Source: Betaproteobacteria bacterium
GTDB lineage: Bacteria > Pseudomonadota > Gammaproteobacteria > Burkholderiales > SG8-39
Assembly: GCA_947476535.1 (NCBI GenBank)
Contig: CANJRC010000008.1
Coordinates: 1 to 64,000, forward strand
Reading direction: 5' to 3'
Length of the DNA stretch: 64,000 nucleotides
The position numbers were made by a program, and so were the translations under genes. Position 1 is the stretch's first letter. Every line of letters begins with the position of its first letter. The notes under the pieces are model-generated. The model was not told the DNA's origin. It saw nothing but the letters and a program-made list of their open reading frames with translations, and made no database searches. Below, piece after piece: positions 9,300 to 18,920 of this stretch.

Positions 9300-11032
9300 C
9301 AGACGCCCAAGTCTCCGTTCGCAAGGTTCCGTTGCGCGCCGAGGACAAGCTGGTGCGCGCCGGCGTGCACCCCATCATCGCGCGATTGGCGGCCGCCCGC
9401 GGCATCGCCGACAAGAGCGAGCTTGACGACTCGCTGGCCGGGCTTATCCCGCCCACCGACCTGAAGGGGGCAGCCGAGGCCGCAACACTGCTCGCCGACG
9501 CCATGGAAAAAGGCGAGCGCATCGTCATCGTCGCCGATTACGACTGCGACGGCGCGACAGCCTGCGCGGTGGGCGTGCGGGCCATGCGGGCCATGCGCCT
9601 CAAGTCCGGGGCGCGCGCCGGCCAGGCGGCTGACGTGCGCTACATCGTCCCCGATCGCTTTCGTTTCGGCTACGGACTCACGCCGGAAATCGTGCAGCTC
9701 GCGGCCGAACTCAAGCCCAGCCTGCTGGTCACCGTGGACAACGGCATCGCCAGCGTGGAGGGCGTGGCCGCCGCTAACGCCCTGGGCATCCGCGTCATCG
9801 TCACCGACCATCACCTGCCTGGAGCGGAATTGCCCGCGGCCGCAGCCATCGTCAACCCCAACCAGCCGGGCTGCACGTTCCCGAGCAAGAATCTCGCGGG
9901 CGTGGGCGTCATGTTCTACGTCATGCTGGCGCTGCGCGCCGAGCTGCGGCGGCGCGGCGTGCTCGAGGGCGAAGGGCCCAATCTCGGCGAGCTGCTCGAT
10001 CTGGTGGCGCTCGGGACCGTCGCCGACGTGGTCGCGCTCGATCGCAACAACCGCGTGCTGGTGGCGCAGGGACTCAAGCGCATCCGCGCCGGGCGAATGC
10101 AGCCGGGACTTCGCGCGCTGTTCGCCGTGGCCGGGCGATCGAGCACGCGGGCGGCCTCATTCGACATGGGCTTCCTGCTGGGACCTCGCATCAACGCCGC
10201 CGGGCGCCTCGCGGACATGGCACTGGGCATCGAGTGCCTCGTCACCGAGGATGCCGGGCGTGCGCTGGAGATTGCCCGCAGCCTCGACGATCTCAACCGC
10301 GAGCGGCGCGGCATCGAGGGGGACATGCGCGAGCAGGCCGAGAAGATGCTCGCCAGCGTCAGCGTCGGGGATTCGTACTCGCTGTCGCTGTTCGATCCGG
10401 CCTGGCATCAGGGCGTGGTGGGCATCCTCGCCGGGCGCGTGAAGGATCGCTGGCACCGGCCCACCATCGCCTTCGCCCGCGCCGAGGACACCGGCGGTGC
10501 GCAGGAATTGAAAGGATCGGGCCGCTCCATTCGCGGCCTGCACCTGCGCGATGCGCTCGATCTTGTCGCCAAGCGCGAGGCGGGCGTGCTGATCCGCTTC
10601 GGCGGCCACGCTGCGGCGGCAGGCGTCACCCTCCTCGAATCGGAACTGGCGCGATTTTCTGCCGCATTCGAGCAGGCGGTGCGCGACATGCTGCCCCCGG
10701 AGGAACTGGCCCACCGCATCGAGACCGACGGCTCGCTCGAGCCCTCCTACATGAGCCTCGCCACCGCGCGCCTGCTGGAGGACCAGATCTGGGGACAGGC
10801 TTTTCCCCAGCCGCTGTTCTGGGACGAGTTCAGCGTGGTGAGCCAGCGCATCGTCGGAGAGAAACACCTCAAGCTGAAACTTCGGCGCGGCGACCAGACG
10901 CTGGAGGCCATGCACTTCAACGCATCCGAACCACTGCCCGCCGCCGTGAGAGCTGCCTACCGAATATCAGTCAACGAGTACAACGGCGTGCAGAGCCTGC
11001 AACTCATCATCGAGCATTGGGAAGTGCCGTGA
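9296..11032 (+). CDS. recJ: Single-stranded-DNA-specific exonuclease RecJ
   Basis: IVADYDCDGATA (DHH motif I), VTVDNGIASVEG, VTDHHLPG, GPRINAAGRL, GSGRSIRGLHLRDAL, FGGHAAAAG. Confidence 0.96.
   Translation: MTDAQVSVRKVPLRAEDKLVRAGVHPIIARLAAARGIADKSELDDSLAGLIPPTDLKGAAEAATLLADAMEKGERIVIVADYDCDGATACAVGVRAMRAMRLKSGARAGQAADVRYIVPDRFRFGYGLTPEIVQLAAELKPSLLVTVDNGIASVEGVAAANALGIRVIVTDHHLPGAELPAAAAIVNPNQPGCTFPSKNLAGVGVMFYVMLALRAELRRRGVLEGEGPNLGELLDLVALGTVADVVALDRNNRVLVAQGLKRIRAGRMQPGLRALFAVAGRSSTRAASFDMGFLLGPRINAAGRLADMALGIECLVTEDAGRALEIARSLDDLNRERRGIEGDMREQAEKMLASVSVGDSYSLSLFDPAWHQGVVGILAGRVKDRWHRPTIAFARAEDTGGAQELKGSGRSIRGLHLRDALDLVAKREAGVLIRFGGHAAAAGVTLLESELARFSAAFEQAVRDMLPPEELAHRIETDGSLEPSYMSLATARLLEDQIWGQAFPQPLFWDEFSVVSQRIVGEKHLKLKLRRGDQTLEAMHFNASEPLPAAVRAAYRISVNEYNGVQSLQLIIEHWEVP
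10977..11001 (+). repeat. Left copy of 25-bp direct repeat inside recJ 3' end
   Basis: agtacaacggcgtgcagagcctgca, identical to 58205..58229. Confidence 0.9.
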
Positions 11033-11066
11033 TATGACATTACAGCGATATTGACAGGCAGCGCCC

Positions 11067-11486
11067 TCAGAGCCCTTTGCTTACACTGCCCAGAGCGATC
11101 TTCCAGGCCGAGAAGCGCTCGGCACTGGACGGAAATTTGGGATGGTTGCAGCGTGCGATCACAAGCGTGCCCCCGTCCGCCGCAAACTCCATTGCCTCGA
11201 TGAACGACAGTTGCTCCTCATAGGCTTTCCGTTGGTCGTCGCGCACCTGCTTTGACTCCTCCGAGGACCACAGCGATTTCCCGCGGAGATTTTCAATCAC
11301 CTTCTCCACGATCTGTTTCTGCTGTCCACCCGTCGGATCACAAAGATAAAGGCTGCCGTTCGCCTTGTCGCCCGCGTCATAGGTGATTGCCGTATTGCGA
11401 AAAATCGCAGCGCCGTCCCAGGTCGGGGCTGACTGATTTGCTGCAGCGGCACCGACATCTAGACGGCTTTCTTTTATGTCACTCAT
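11067..11486 (-). CDS. Hypothetical protein (139 aa)
   Basis: ORF with ATG start, convergent with recJ; no family recognised. Confidence 0.5.
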   Translation of the reverse strand: MSDIKESRLDVGAAAANQSAPTWDGAAIFRNTAITYDAGDKANGSLYLCDPTGGQQKQIVEKVIENLRGKSLWSSEESKQVRDDQRKAYEEQLSFIEAMEFAADGGTLVIARCNHPKFPSSAERFSAWKIALGSVSKGL

Positions 11487-11557
11487 CTCGCTCTCCTGTG
11501 ATGCCCGCCCTCATCGAGGTTAGTGCCCCTCCGGTCGGACAATACGAACGTTTGTCG

Positions 11558-12577
11558 TTACTGGGGTTCTACGCCTGCCGCCCGCAGGGCCGCTGGCCAG
11601 TAGGCGTATTGCTTGGTGAGGAACTCCCCGAATTCACGTGACGTTCCGCCTTTTACGGAAACGCCATTGCCGGCAAGGCGCTCCCTGGTCTGGGCGTCGT
11701 CAAGGACTTTTGCGACGAGCGCATTAAGCCTGTCGACAAATGCAACCGGCGTTCCCTTCGGCGCAAGCACCCCCCACCAGGAACCCGCATCCATGATGGA
11801 CAAATCGACACCCGCCTCCTTGAACGTCGGCACCTCGGGCAGGACCGCCGCCCGCGCGGCACCGGTCACGGCCAGCGCTCGCAATTGGCCTGAGAGGATC
11901 TGGGCACGGACCACCGTTGCAGAGGCGAAGGTCAATGGCACATGGCCGCCGACCACATCGGCCAGCGCCGGAGCAGCCCCCTTGTATGGAACCTCGACCA
12001 TCTTTACACCAGTGCTCTGAAGCAGCGCGACGACCGCGAGATAGGGAGTACCCGCGCCTGCATGCGCAATGCTGATCGAGCCGGGCTTCGCAGCAGCAAG
12101 CGAAATCAGTTCCTTGACCGATGTGGCCGGCAGCGCAGGATGGGCGACGAGAACCAGCGGCGCCGAGCCGACAAAGGCGATCGGAACCAGGTCCGATTTC
12201 GGATCGTAGGCCAGGTTCTTGACCAGGGCGGGGCCAGTGGGCAGGCCCATATCTCCCAGCAACAGCGTGTATCCGTCGGGCTTTGCCTGCGCGACCAGAC
12301 GTGTTCCGATGGTGCTGCCAGCACCGCCACGATTGTCGACAAGAATCTGCTGCTGGATAAGCTCCGTGAGCTTCGACGCGATGATCCGCGCGACTGAATC
12401 TGTCGCCCCACCCGCCGGGTAGGACACCACCAGGGTGATCGGGCGGGCCGGATAGTCCTCCGCGGGAAAAACCGCTCCTGAAAGCGACCACAACAGGGCA
12501 GCGGCCCCGGCCAGCGCGACGCTCCGCCTGTCCATGCGCCCATCCAACTTCCCTTTCAGCCATTTAACGCACTTCAT
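11558..12577 (-). CDS. Bug/TctC-type tripartite tricarboxylate transporter substrate-binding protein
   Basis: Signal-like N-terminus; YPARPITLVVSYPAGGATDSVARIIASKL, VDNRGGAGSTIGT, VPYKGAAPALADVVGGHV. Confidence 0.92.
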   Translation of the reverse strand: MKCVKWLKGKLDGRMDRRSVALAGAAALLWSLSGAVFPAEDYPARPITLVVSYPAGGATDSVARIIASKLTELIQQQILVDNRGGAGSTIGTRLVAQAKPDGYTLLLGDMGLPTGPALVKNLAYDPKSDLVPIAFVGSAPLVLVAHPALPATSVKELISLAAAKPGSISIAHAGAGTPYLAVVALLQSTGVKMVEVPYKGAAPALADVVGGHVPLTFASATVVRAQILSGQLRALAVTGAARAAVLPEVPTFKEAGVDLSIMDAGSWWGVLAPKGTPVAFVDRLNALVAKVLDDAQTRERLAGNGVSVKGGTSREFGEFLTKQYAYWPAALRAAGVEPQ

Positions 12578-12688
12578 TGTCCAATCTCCTTAATATTGCG
12601 CCGGGAACATACTGGTCATATCATCACAGCAGCATCGCATTACAGATGGCTTTCTCCTTGCGTCCATACAGTACTCGTGCGCAAGGCC

Positions 12689-13429
12689 CTACTCCTTCGC
12701 CGCCATCGGGAACCTCAACAATAGGGCTTCGAGTCCTATCTCATCCGCCATCACTTCAATGGCGTCTCCAGCACTAACCCACATCAGTGAGTGCGTTGGA
12801 AAACTGTCGCGCCCCGTCACAAGGCAGCCATTGGCGACAAATATGTACATCCCGCCGGACTCCGCGGTATCCGGGGTGGGTACCGACATGCCGGCACCCA
12901 GGCGCAATACGAAGGCCGCCAACCCGTCGGACTGCGCCTCGAACAAGGGTTCAAGGCTGGACTGGTCCCGCGCAGCCCTGACGGGCTCGATACACAGGCT
13001 GACGTTGGCAACGGTGTATTGGCGCCTCTTGCCCGGCAGTACCCGTTGGCGGGATCCTGGTTCATCGCTATAGATAATCCGGCTGTCCTGTCGAGGACGC
13101 AGGGTCAGGTAGGAGAAGCCGGTGTTCCCGGCAGCGACGGGGCCATAGGCGGAGTGATGATCCGCATAATGCACGCCAAGCTTCGTGATTTCGTGACGCC
13201 CGAGACGACCGCAACCGTCGAGAAAAACCTGAAATTGGTCTACTTCATGAAAATGCGGTTTGGTGACAGTGTCGGCCCCCATGTCGACGCGAAACGCCAA
13301 TGGCGGCCCGTCTGTCGACGTCACGCCAAATGTCCCGAGATAATTCGTGCGCCAGGACGGTCCGGCAATTGCACCCTGGATCCGCGCGCGCCGCTTCGCG
13401 ACCTCTGCTGCCGAGACTGAAAGAATCAT
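12689..13429 (-). CDS. Cupin-like hypothetical protein
   Basis: KPHFHEVDQFQVFLDGCGRLGRH and a second C-terminal cupin-like half. Confidence 0.55.
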   Translation of the reverse strand: MILSVSAAEVAKRRARIQGAIAGPSWRTNYLGTFGVTSTDGPPLAFRVDMGADTVTKPHFHEVDQFQVFLDGCGRLGRHEITKLGVHYADHHSAYGPVAAGNTGFSYLTLRPRQDSRIIYSDEPGSRQRVLPGKRRQYTVANVSLCIEPVRAARDQSSLEPLFEAQSDGLAAFVLRLGAGMSVPTPDTAESGGMYIFVANGCLVTGRDSFPTHSLMWVSAGDAIEVMADEIGLEALLLRFPMAAKE

Positions 13430-13474
13430 CTTTGCTTGCTGTATTTGTTTGTTTTCGAAGACTGACGACCGCGC

Positions 13475-14653
13475 CTATTGTCCCGGAACAGTCGCCCTGG
13501 GAGCGAGCAGATCGGGCGTGATGTCGGATATCCGGCCGACCCCGCACAAATGCATGGTGCGGCGGAGTTCCTCCTCGAGGATAGACAGTGCGCGCGCCGC
13601 TCCCGCATCCCGCCCCGCGAAGGCTCCAAACAGCGTGGCACGGCCGATCAGCACTGCCTGGGCGCCACACGCCAGCGCCTTGAACACGTCTGCACCGTGC
13701 CTGATGCCTCCATCCAGCAATACCGCCAGACGGCCACCGGCGGCCGACACCACCCCCGGCAGCGCATCGATCGATGCGATGCAGCCGTCGAGTTGTCGGC
13801 CGCCGTGGTTCGAAACGACCACACCGTCACAGCCCAACCTGACCAGGGGCTCGACGTCGTCTCCCCGTATAACGCCCTTTACCAGCATCCTGCCCTTCCA
13901 GGCGTCACGGATCCCTTTCAGTCCGTCCCAATCAAATGCAGGATCGTAGTTGCGGCCGACCGTTGAGGTGACCGCGACGACGTCGCCGCCCGGAACGAAG
14001 TCCGTCAGGTTGCCGAGTACCGGCTTACCGTGACGAATCATCGACCAGGCCCAGGCAGGGCGGGAGGCAAAATCAGTCACGTTGCGCAGGGTGAACCGGA
14101 ACGGATCCGCGAAATCGTTGCGCAGGTCCCGCAAGCGCCGGCCGCCAACCGGCAGGTCCACCGTGACGATCAAACATTCATAGCCAGCATCCTGCGCGCG
14201 CTGGATGAGGCTGTGTGTGAAGTCTCGCTGCTTGAACATGTAGCACTGGAACCAGAGCCTCCCGCCGACCTGCCGCGCCATCTCCTCAATCGAGGGCGTT
14301 GCGGAGGTCGCCAACGAGTAAGGTATCCCGAACTGACGCGCTGCCTTAGCGATCGCGCAATCGGCTCCGTGCCAGCCCACCCCGGCGTGACCGGTCGGTG
14401 CGATCGCAATCGGCATTTCCACGCTCTTGCCGAAAATGTTCGTCTGCAGGTCCACTTTCGACGCTCCGCTGAGGATCTTAGGCATCAGGCGGATACGCGC
14501 AAAAGCAGCGACGTTATCGCGCAGCGTCAGCTCGCGCTCAGAGCCCCCGTCGAACACGTCAAACACGGCCCGTGGCAGGCGGCGTCGGGCAAGCCCACGC
14601 AGGTCTTCGATGCAGTACGCTCTGTCCAGGGATCGGGGCGCGTACGAACTCAT
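13475..14653 (-). CDS. FMN-dependent alpha-hydroxy-acid oxidizing protein (lactate/mandelate dehydrogenase family)
   Basis: LPRAVFDVFDGGSERELTLRDN, GCDGVVVSNHGGRQLDG, VLLDGGIRHGADVFKALACGAQAVLIGR. Confidence 0.93.
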   Translation of the reverse strand: MSSYAPRSLDRAYCIEDLRGLARRRLPRAVFDVFDGGSERELTLRDNVAAFARIRLMPKILSGASKVDLQTNIFGKSVEMPIAIAPTGHAGVGWHGADCAIAKAARQFGIPYSLATSATPSIEEMARQVGGRLWFQCYMFKQRDFTHSLIQRAQDAGYECLIVTVDLPVGGRRLRDLRNDFADPFRFTLRNVTDFASRPAWAWSMIRHGKPVLGNLTDFVPGGDVVAVTSTVGRNYDPAFDWDGLKGIRDAWKGRMLVKGVIRGDDVEPLVRLGCDGVVVSNHGGRQLDGCIASIDALPGVVSAAGGRLAVLLDGGIRHGADVFKALACGAQAVLIGRATLFGAFAGRDAGAARALSILEEELRRTMHLCGVGRISDITPDLLAPRATVPGQ

Positions 14654-14691
14654 CGGCGCGACAGGATATTCACTCTTTGCGTCTTCGTCCG

Positions 14692-15705
14692 CTATTCGGG
14701 CTGGACACCGGCGGTCTTCAGCATGCGCGGCCAGTAATCGTACTGTCCCTCCATGAGACGGGTGAATTCATCGACACTGCTTCCCACCACGGATATGCCT
14801 CCCGCTGCATAGCGTTGCCTTACATCAGCATCACGTAGCGTCTCGTTGACAATGCCGTTCAGTTTCTGGATCACATCTCTTGGCGTTGCGGCCGGCACCA
14901 TCAGGCCCCACCAAATGCCGGCATCCAGATTAGGCAAGTCGATGCCACTCTCCTTGAAGGTCGGTACATCGGGCAGGATCGCCGCTCGCTTGAGCCCAGT
15001 CATGGCAAGCGCGCGGACCTTGCCGGCCTTGGAGTGCTCGACGACTGCATTGCTGATCTGGAACCCGACATGCACCTGGCCACCGATCACATCGGTTAGT
15101 GCCGGCCCCGCCCCTTTGTAGGGAACATAAACCATGTTTGTATGTGTTTCCTGCGCCAGCGCTATCATCGCCAAATAGGACATCCCGCTGCCAGGGTGCG
15201 CAAAATTGATCTGCCCCGGCTTGGACTTGGCAAGGGCAACCAGCTCCTGTACGTTCTTTGCAGGCACGGAAGGATGAGCAACCAATGTCAGCGGCGCAGT
15301 GACGACCCATACCACGGGGGCAAAATCTCGCTTCGCATCGAAACTGGGATTCTTGAACAGCGCTGGCGTGGTCGGCAGGCTGGGGTCCGCCCAGAGCACG
15401 GTATAACCGTCCGCTGCCGCTCTGGCCACTGTTGCGGTGCCGATTGTTCCTCCCGCACCGGCCCGGTTGTCCACAATGACTGGACGTCCCACAACATCGC
15501 CCATCTTTTGGGCCAGGATCCGTGACGCAGCGTCGCCACCACCGCCGGCGGGATAGGGCACCACAATGGTGATTTGCCTGCTCGGATAACTCTGTGCCGT
15601 GGCCACACCCGCGCCGCAGGCCAGACCGAATCCGGCGATCGACGCCGCAACGGCGAGAAAAATACTTCTCAACTTCAGGCCACTAACATTAGATCTTGTT
15701 CGCAC
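14692..15705 (-). CDS. Bug/TctC-type substrate-binding protein
   Basis: YPSRQITIVVPYPAGGGGDAASRILAQKM, VDNRAGAGGTIGTATVARAAADGYTVLWAD, VPYKGAGPALTDVIGGQV. Confidence 0.92.
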   Translation of the reverse strand: MRTRSNVSGLKLRSIFLAVAASIAGFGLACGAGVATAQSYPSRQITIVVPYPAGGGGDAASRILAQKMGDVVGRPVIVDNRAGAGGTIGTATVARAAADGYTVLWADPSLPTTPALFKNPSFDAKRDFAPVVWVVTAPLTLVAHPSVPAKNVQELVALAKSKPGQINFAHPGSGMSYLAMIALAQETHTNMVYVPYKGAGPALTDVIGGQVHVGFQISNAVVEHSKAGKVRALAMTGLKRAAILPDVPTFKESGIDLPNLDAGIWWGLMVPAATPRDVIQKLNGIVNETLRDADVRQRYAAGGISVVGSSVDEFTRLMEGQYDYWPRMLKTAGVQPE

Positions 15706-15873
15706 GTTGGACTCCCCTCGCTTCGAATACCGACAATGTTCACCCTCGCCGGCTCAGGATGCTTGCTGTCGCCCGGTCGAGTTTCCTAGGTGAAGGGATT
15801 TTGGCCGCTATTGCCGCGAGAAGAAAGGTCCCCGAACCCACTTTTCTATTCCTACCAGGCACAAGAGTTGTTC

Positions 15874-17127
15874 TCAACGCGACGCAGACACCGCATCACG
15901 CGCCTTCAGTGCCTCTCGTACCGTTCGCGGCACCAGGGCTACCGTGGCCAGTGGTTTCATCGTTGGGTCCGTACTGCGAGTCGCTTTCTTATAAATTTCA
16001 AAAAATACCTGACCCACTGATGTTTCCATCCAGAACCAGTGCTCAATTTCAGCTGGAGAATGCCGGCCAGGCTGAACAGATTTTGCCTCGTAGTAGTACG
16101 CCTTTAATTCATCGGTCGCCAGCTTCAATGCGGCAGCAGCACCAACATCAGGCCGATAGGAAGCCAGCTCCTCCTCACTCAATGAAGAGACCAGGAACTC
16201 CCCGATTGCCTGCGGTGACAATCCGGTCGCCCCTAGTGTCGTTCGTCCGCGGTGCCTGACCGATAGGTCATGCCACACCTGTAGCTGCGCGATTTCATCG
16301 GAGAGCCGCTCGGCAAGCGTGCCTTCGGACCGCAAGCGTGGAAACGTGACGGGGCAGGACAGCCCTTCGGGCTCTGCACCCAGATCCTCATACGGAGCAT
16401 CCTCGGGAAAATCCTCAAGGATGGGCCCAGCCTCCCGCTCCAGCAGCGACAGCGCCGCTGTCATCACCTTGCGCTGGAATTCAGAATCGTTTGGCACCCC
16501 CAGCGGGCGTCCGAGCATGAACGGCACCCACAGCGCTCGCGGCGGCTTGATCGCAGCCGTGTGCTCTCGTATCAGGCTGATGGAAACCGTGGGAATTCCC
16601 TCTTCTTCCAGGTAGTGCCCAAGTGCGCTCACGGCGCACGTACAGCGCGGTCAAACAGGTGTCAGCAACACCCCGTCCACATCATCCTCCTTGAGCAGGG
16701 CTGCCAGTTCGCGTGCCTTGCCCTCGTAGAGCGTGATTGGTGCGATGGCGCCCATGAAAGAGTAGTGAAATGCCCCGACCGCACCCACCACTTTCTCCCG
16801 GACCAGTTCCCGCAACCGTTCCAGCGGAAACACGACATTCCAGTCCGATTGGAAGCCGGAGCGGTCATAGTTGACGGAAACATGGCTCATGATCACGTCT
16901 GCAGCGTATGTGCCCTCCGGAATGACCCGGTAATCCATACCCGCCCCCCCGGAGTCGAACGGGCGGTCGCCGCGCACGCACAGTCCTGCAGTCGTCACGA
17001 TAGCCACGCGCCGTTGCGCCAGCGGCTTGCCGCGGACCCAGGGTTGGCCGGGAAGCGGCTGTAGCGTCGGTACTTTGCTGAGATGACTCTCCTGTTCCTC
17101 CGGCAACAGATCGGACAAGCGAACCAT
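15874..17127 (-). CDS. GrdB/PrdB-like (glycine/sarcosine/betaine reductase selenoprotein B family) protein with in-frame TGA read as selenocysteine; track splits it into 15874..16632 and 16651..17127
   Basis: Both ORFs share one frame; joined reading is ...DDVDGVLLTPV-U-PRCTCAVSALGHYLEEEGIPTVSISLIREHTAAIKPPRALWVPFMLGRPLG...; TGA at 16653..16651; UPRC corresponds to the CPxC of Cys-containing relatives; SECIS-like hairpin follows. Confidence 0.8.
16623..16639 (-). promoter_or_regulatory. Candidate bacterial SECIS mini-helix
   Basis: Coding strand: TGA-CCGCGCTGTAC(11 nt)-GTGCGC-CGTGA-GCGCAC; perfect 6-bp stem, 5-nt loop containing GU, 17 nt from UGA to loop. Confidence 0.7.
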
Positions 17128-17152
17128 AGGGTCCTCTCCTCTTTCGACTGGG

Positions 17153-18856
17153 CTAAGCTTCAGCTAAATGGTGCGTCAATGCCTCAGGATCGATGGTGAC
17201 ACCATAGTCGGTTCGCGCCGCTTCGATCGACACCCGGCCATCGCGCACATCGGCGATTACACGCTCGGACTCGCGCTCCCTGGGATCACCATAACCACCA
17301 CCGCCGGGAAGTTCGAGCCGCACGCGGTCACCCGATTTCAGCCGGCTGGTACTGCCGTGAGCCAGGGGGTTACCGTTCAGTTCGAGGGATGTACCGCGGC
17401 CGCTTTTCCCACCGAGAATGCCATTCACGGGGCATAGAGAATCTTCGCCGCGCGGCGACCCGCGCGCGACCAGAATAACGTCACCAATGGGCGCAATCGA
17501 CCCCTCGGCTACCTTGAACTCCACAACCTGACCCAACCCGCCGCGACGGCGCCCCGGCCCACCGGAATCGCACAACAGTTCCTTTCGCAGGTACACCACC
17601 GCGCTATCGTTCTCGGTGATTTCGATCGGTATGTTGGCAACATTGTGCGGATAGCACAGGCAGTCTTTACCGTCGATATTCGCCGAGGCACCGTAGCCGC
17701 CCTTGTCCGATTGCAGCGCGAGGAAATCCTGCCCGTCGTAACGACGGCCGCGACAAACCACACTGCTGGCCGGCGCCGAACCACAAACGGCAATCACCCG
17801 ATCCGCCAAAACGCCGGAGAGCGCATCGAACACCATTTCGGGAAGATAGTGCGAGACGACCGAGCGCCCCCAGGTTGGCGCCGGACGGGTGCAGTTCAGG
17901 ACACTACCTGGCGGGGCAAAGAATTCGAACGACGCGATGCAACCATCATTGTTCGGTATATGGGGGTCCAACAATTGCTTCAATGCATAGTAGGCATAGC
18001 CCTTGGCATAATTGATCGGCGAATTCACTGCCGCGGCGATCTCGGGCGATGAGCCGGTAAAGTCCAGGCGGATGCGATCCTGGCCGACCTCGATGGCCAG
18101 CACGAGCGGGATCGGATGGGGGTGGCGGCCGATGGGCGGCAGCACAAGGGACGAGCGGTAGGTGCCGGCAGGAATGCTCCGTATTGCAGAGCGCATGCTT
18201 TCTTCGGAACGGGCAATGATCCGGTCGGCGATCCCTTCGATCGTCTCGCCCGGATAATCGTCAAGAATCTTGCCAAGGCTACGCTCGCAGATGTGGAGCG
18301 CGGACCGTTGAGCGTGAAGGTCACCATTAACCTTGTGTGGCGTGCGCACATTCCTCAACAGGAGCTGGACAACGCCATCGTTCTCCTTGCCCGCATCGAG
18401 ATACTTGAGCGGAGGGATCTGGATACCTTCTTCATACACGTCGCGCGACTCGATATCCGACATTCGCCCGCCGATGTCGGAATGATGCACGACGCAGACC
18501 GCAAACCCGACCAATGCACCACGGTGAAAAAGCGGCCGTGCCAGGGTGACATCAAGGAGGTGTCCGGTAGCCATCCACGGGTCATTGGTTATGTAGACAT
18601 CCCCCGGATTCATCGCGCCACTGAAGATGCGAATGAGATCCTGGACTAGCGGCGTGATCACACCGATGAATCCGCTGGTCGTATGAGTTGAGTGCCCCAG
18701 CAACCGCCCCTTGCGATCGAAGACCCCCACGCAATAGTCGTGATACTCGCGCACATTGGGCGAATAGCACGAGCGCACCAATCCATTGGCTGCTTCGTCT
18801 ACCGTCGCGATGAGCCGGTTCCAGAGAACGCTGAGACGTATGCTTTCGACACTCAT
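17153..18856 (-). CDS. Hydantoinase B/oxoprolinase family protein
   Basis: MNPGDVYITNDPWMATGHLLDVTLARPLFH, VHHSDIGGRMSD, LVLPPIGRHPHPIPL..., LPGGGGYGDPRERE. Confidence 0.93.
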   Translation of the reverse strand: MSVESIRLSVLWNRLIATVDEAANGLVRSCYSPNVREYHDYCVGVFDRKGRLLGHSTHTTSGFIGVITPLVQDLIRIFSGAMNPGDVYITNDPWMATGHLLDVTLARPLFHRGALVGFAVCVVHHSDIGGRMSDIESRDVYEEGIQIPPLKYLDAGKENDGVVQLLLRNVRTPHKVNGDLHAQRSALHICERSLGKILDDYPGETIEGIADRIIARSEESMRSAIRSIPAGTYRSSLVLPPIGRHPHPIPLVLAIEVGQDRIRLDFTGSSPEIAAAVNSPINYAKGYAYYALKQLLDPHIPNNDGCIASFEFFAPPGSVLNCTRPAPTWGRSVVSHYLPEMVFDALSGVLADRVIAVCGSAPASSVVCRGRRYDGQDFLALQSDKGGYGASANIDGKDCLCYPHNVANIPIEITENDSAVVYLRKELLCDSGGPGRRRGGLGQVVEFKVAEGSIAPIGDVILVARGSPRGEDSLCPVNGILGGKSGRGTSLELNGNPLAHGSTSRLKSGDRVRLELPGGGGYGDPRERESERVIADVRDGRVSIEAARTDYGVTIDPEALTHHLAEA

Positions 18857-18920
18857 AGACTGCCTTCCCGAGTAAAGTAACGCCCGCGGCCGGCGCAGCC
18901 CGTGACCCTGCGCTGCGAGT

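Noticed and set aside
15874-16632. Separate protein starting at GTG 16632
   Set aside because: Start is only seven codons after an in-frame TGA, the upstream ORF is the same protein family, and joining restores a complete protein; better explained as UGA recoding.
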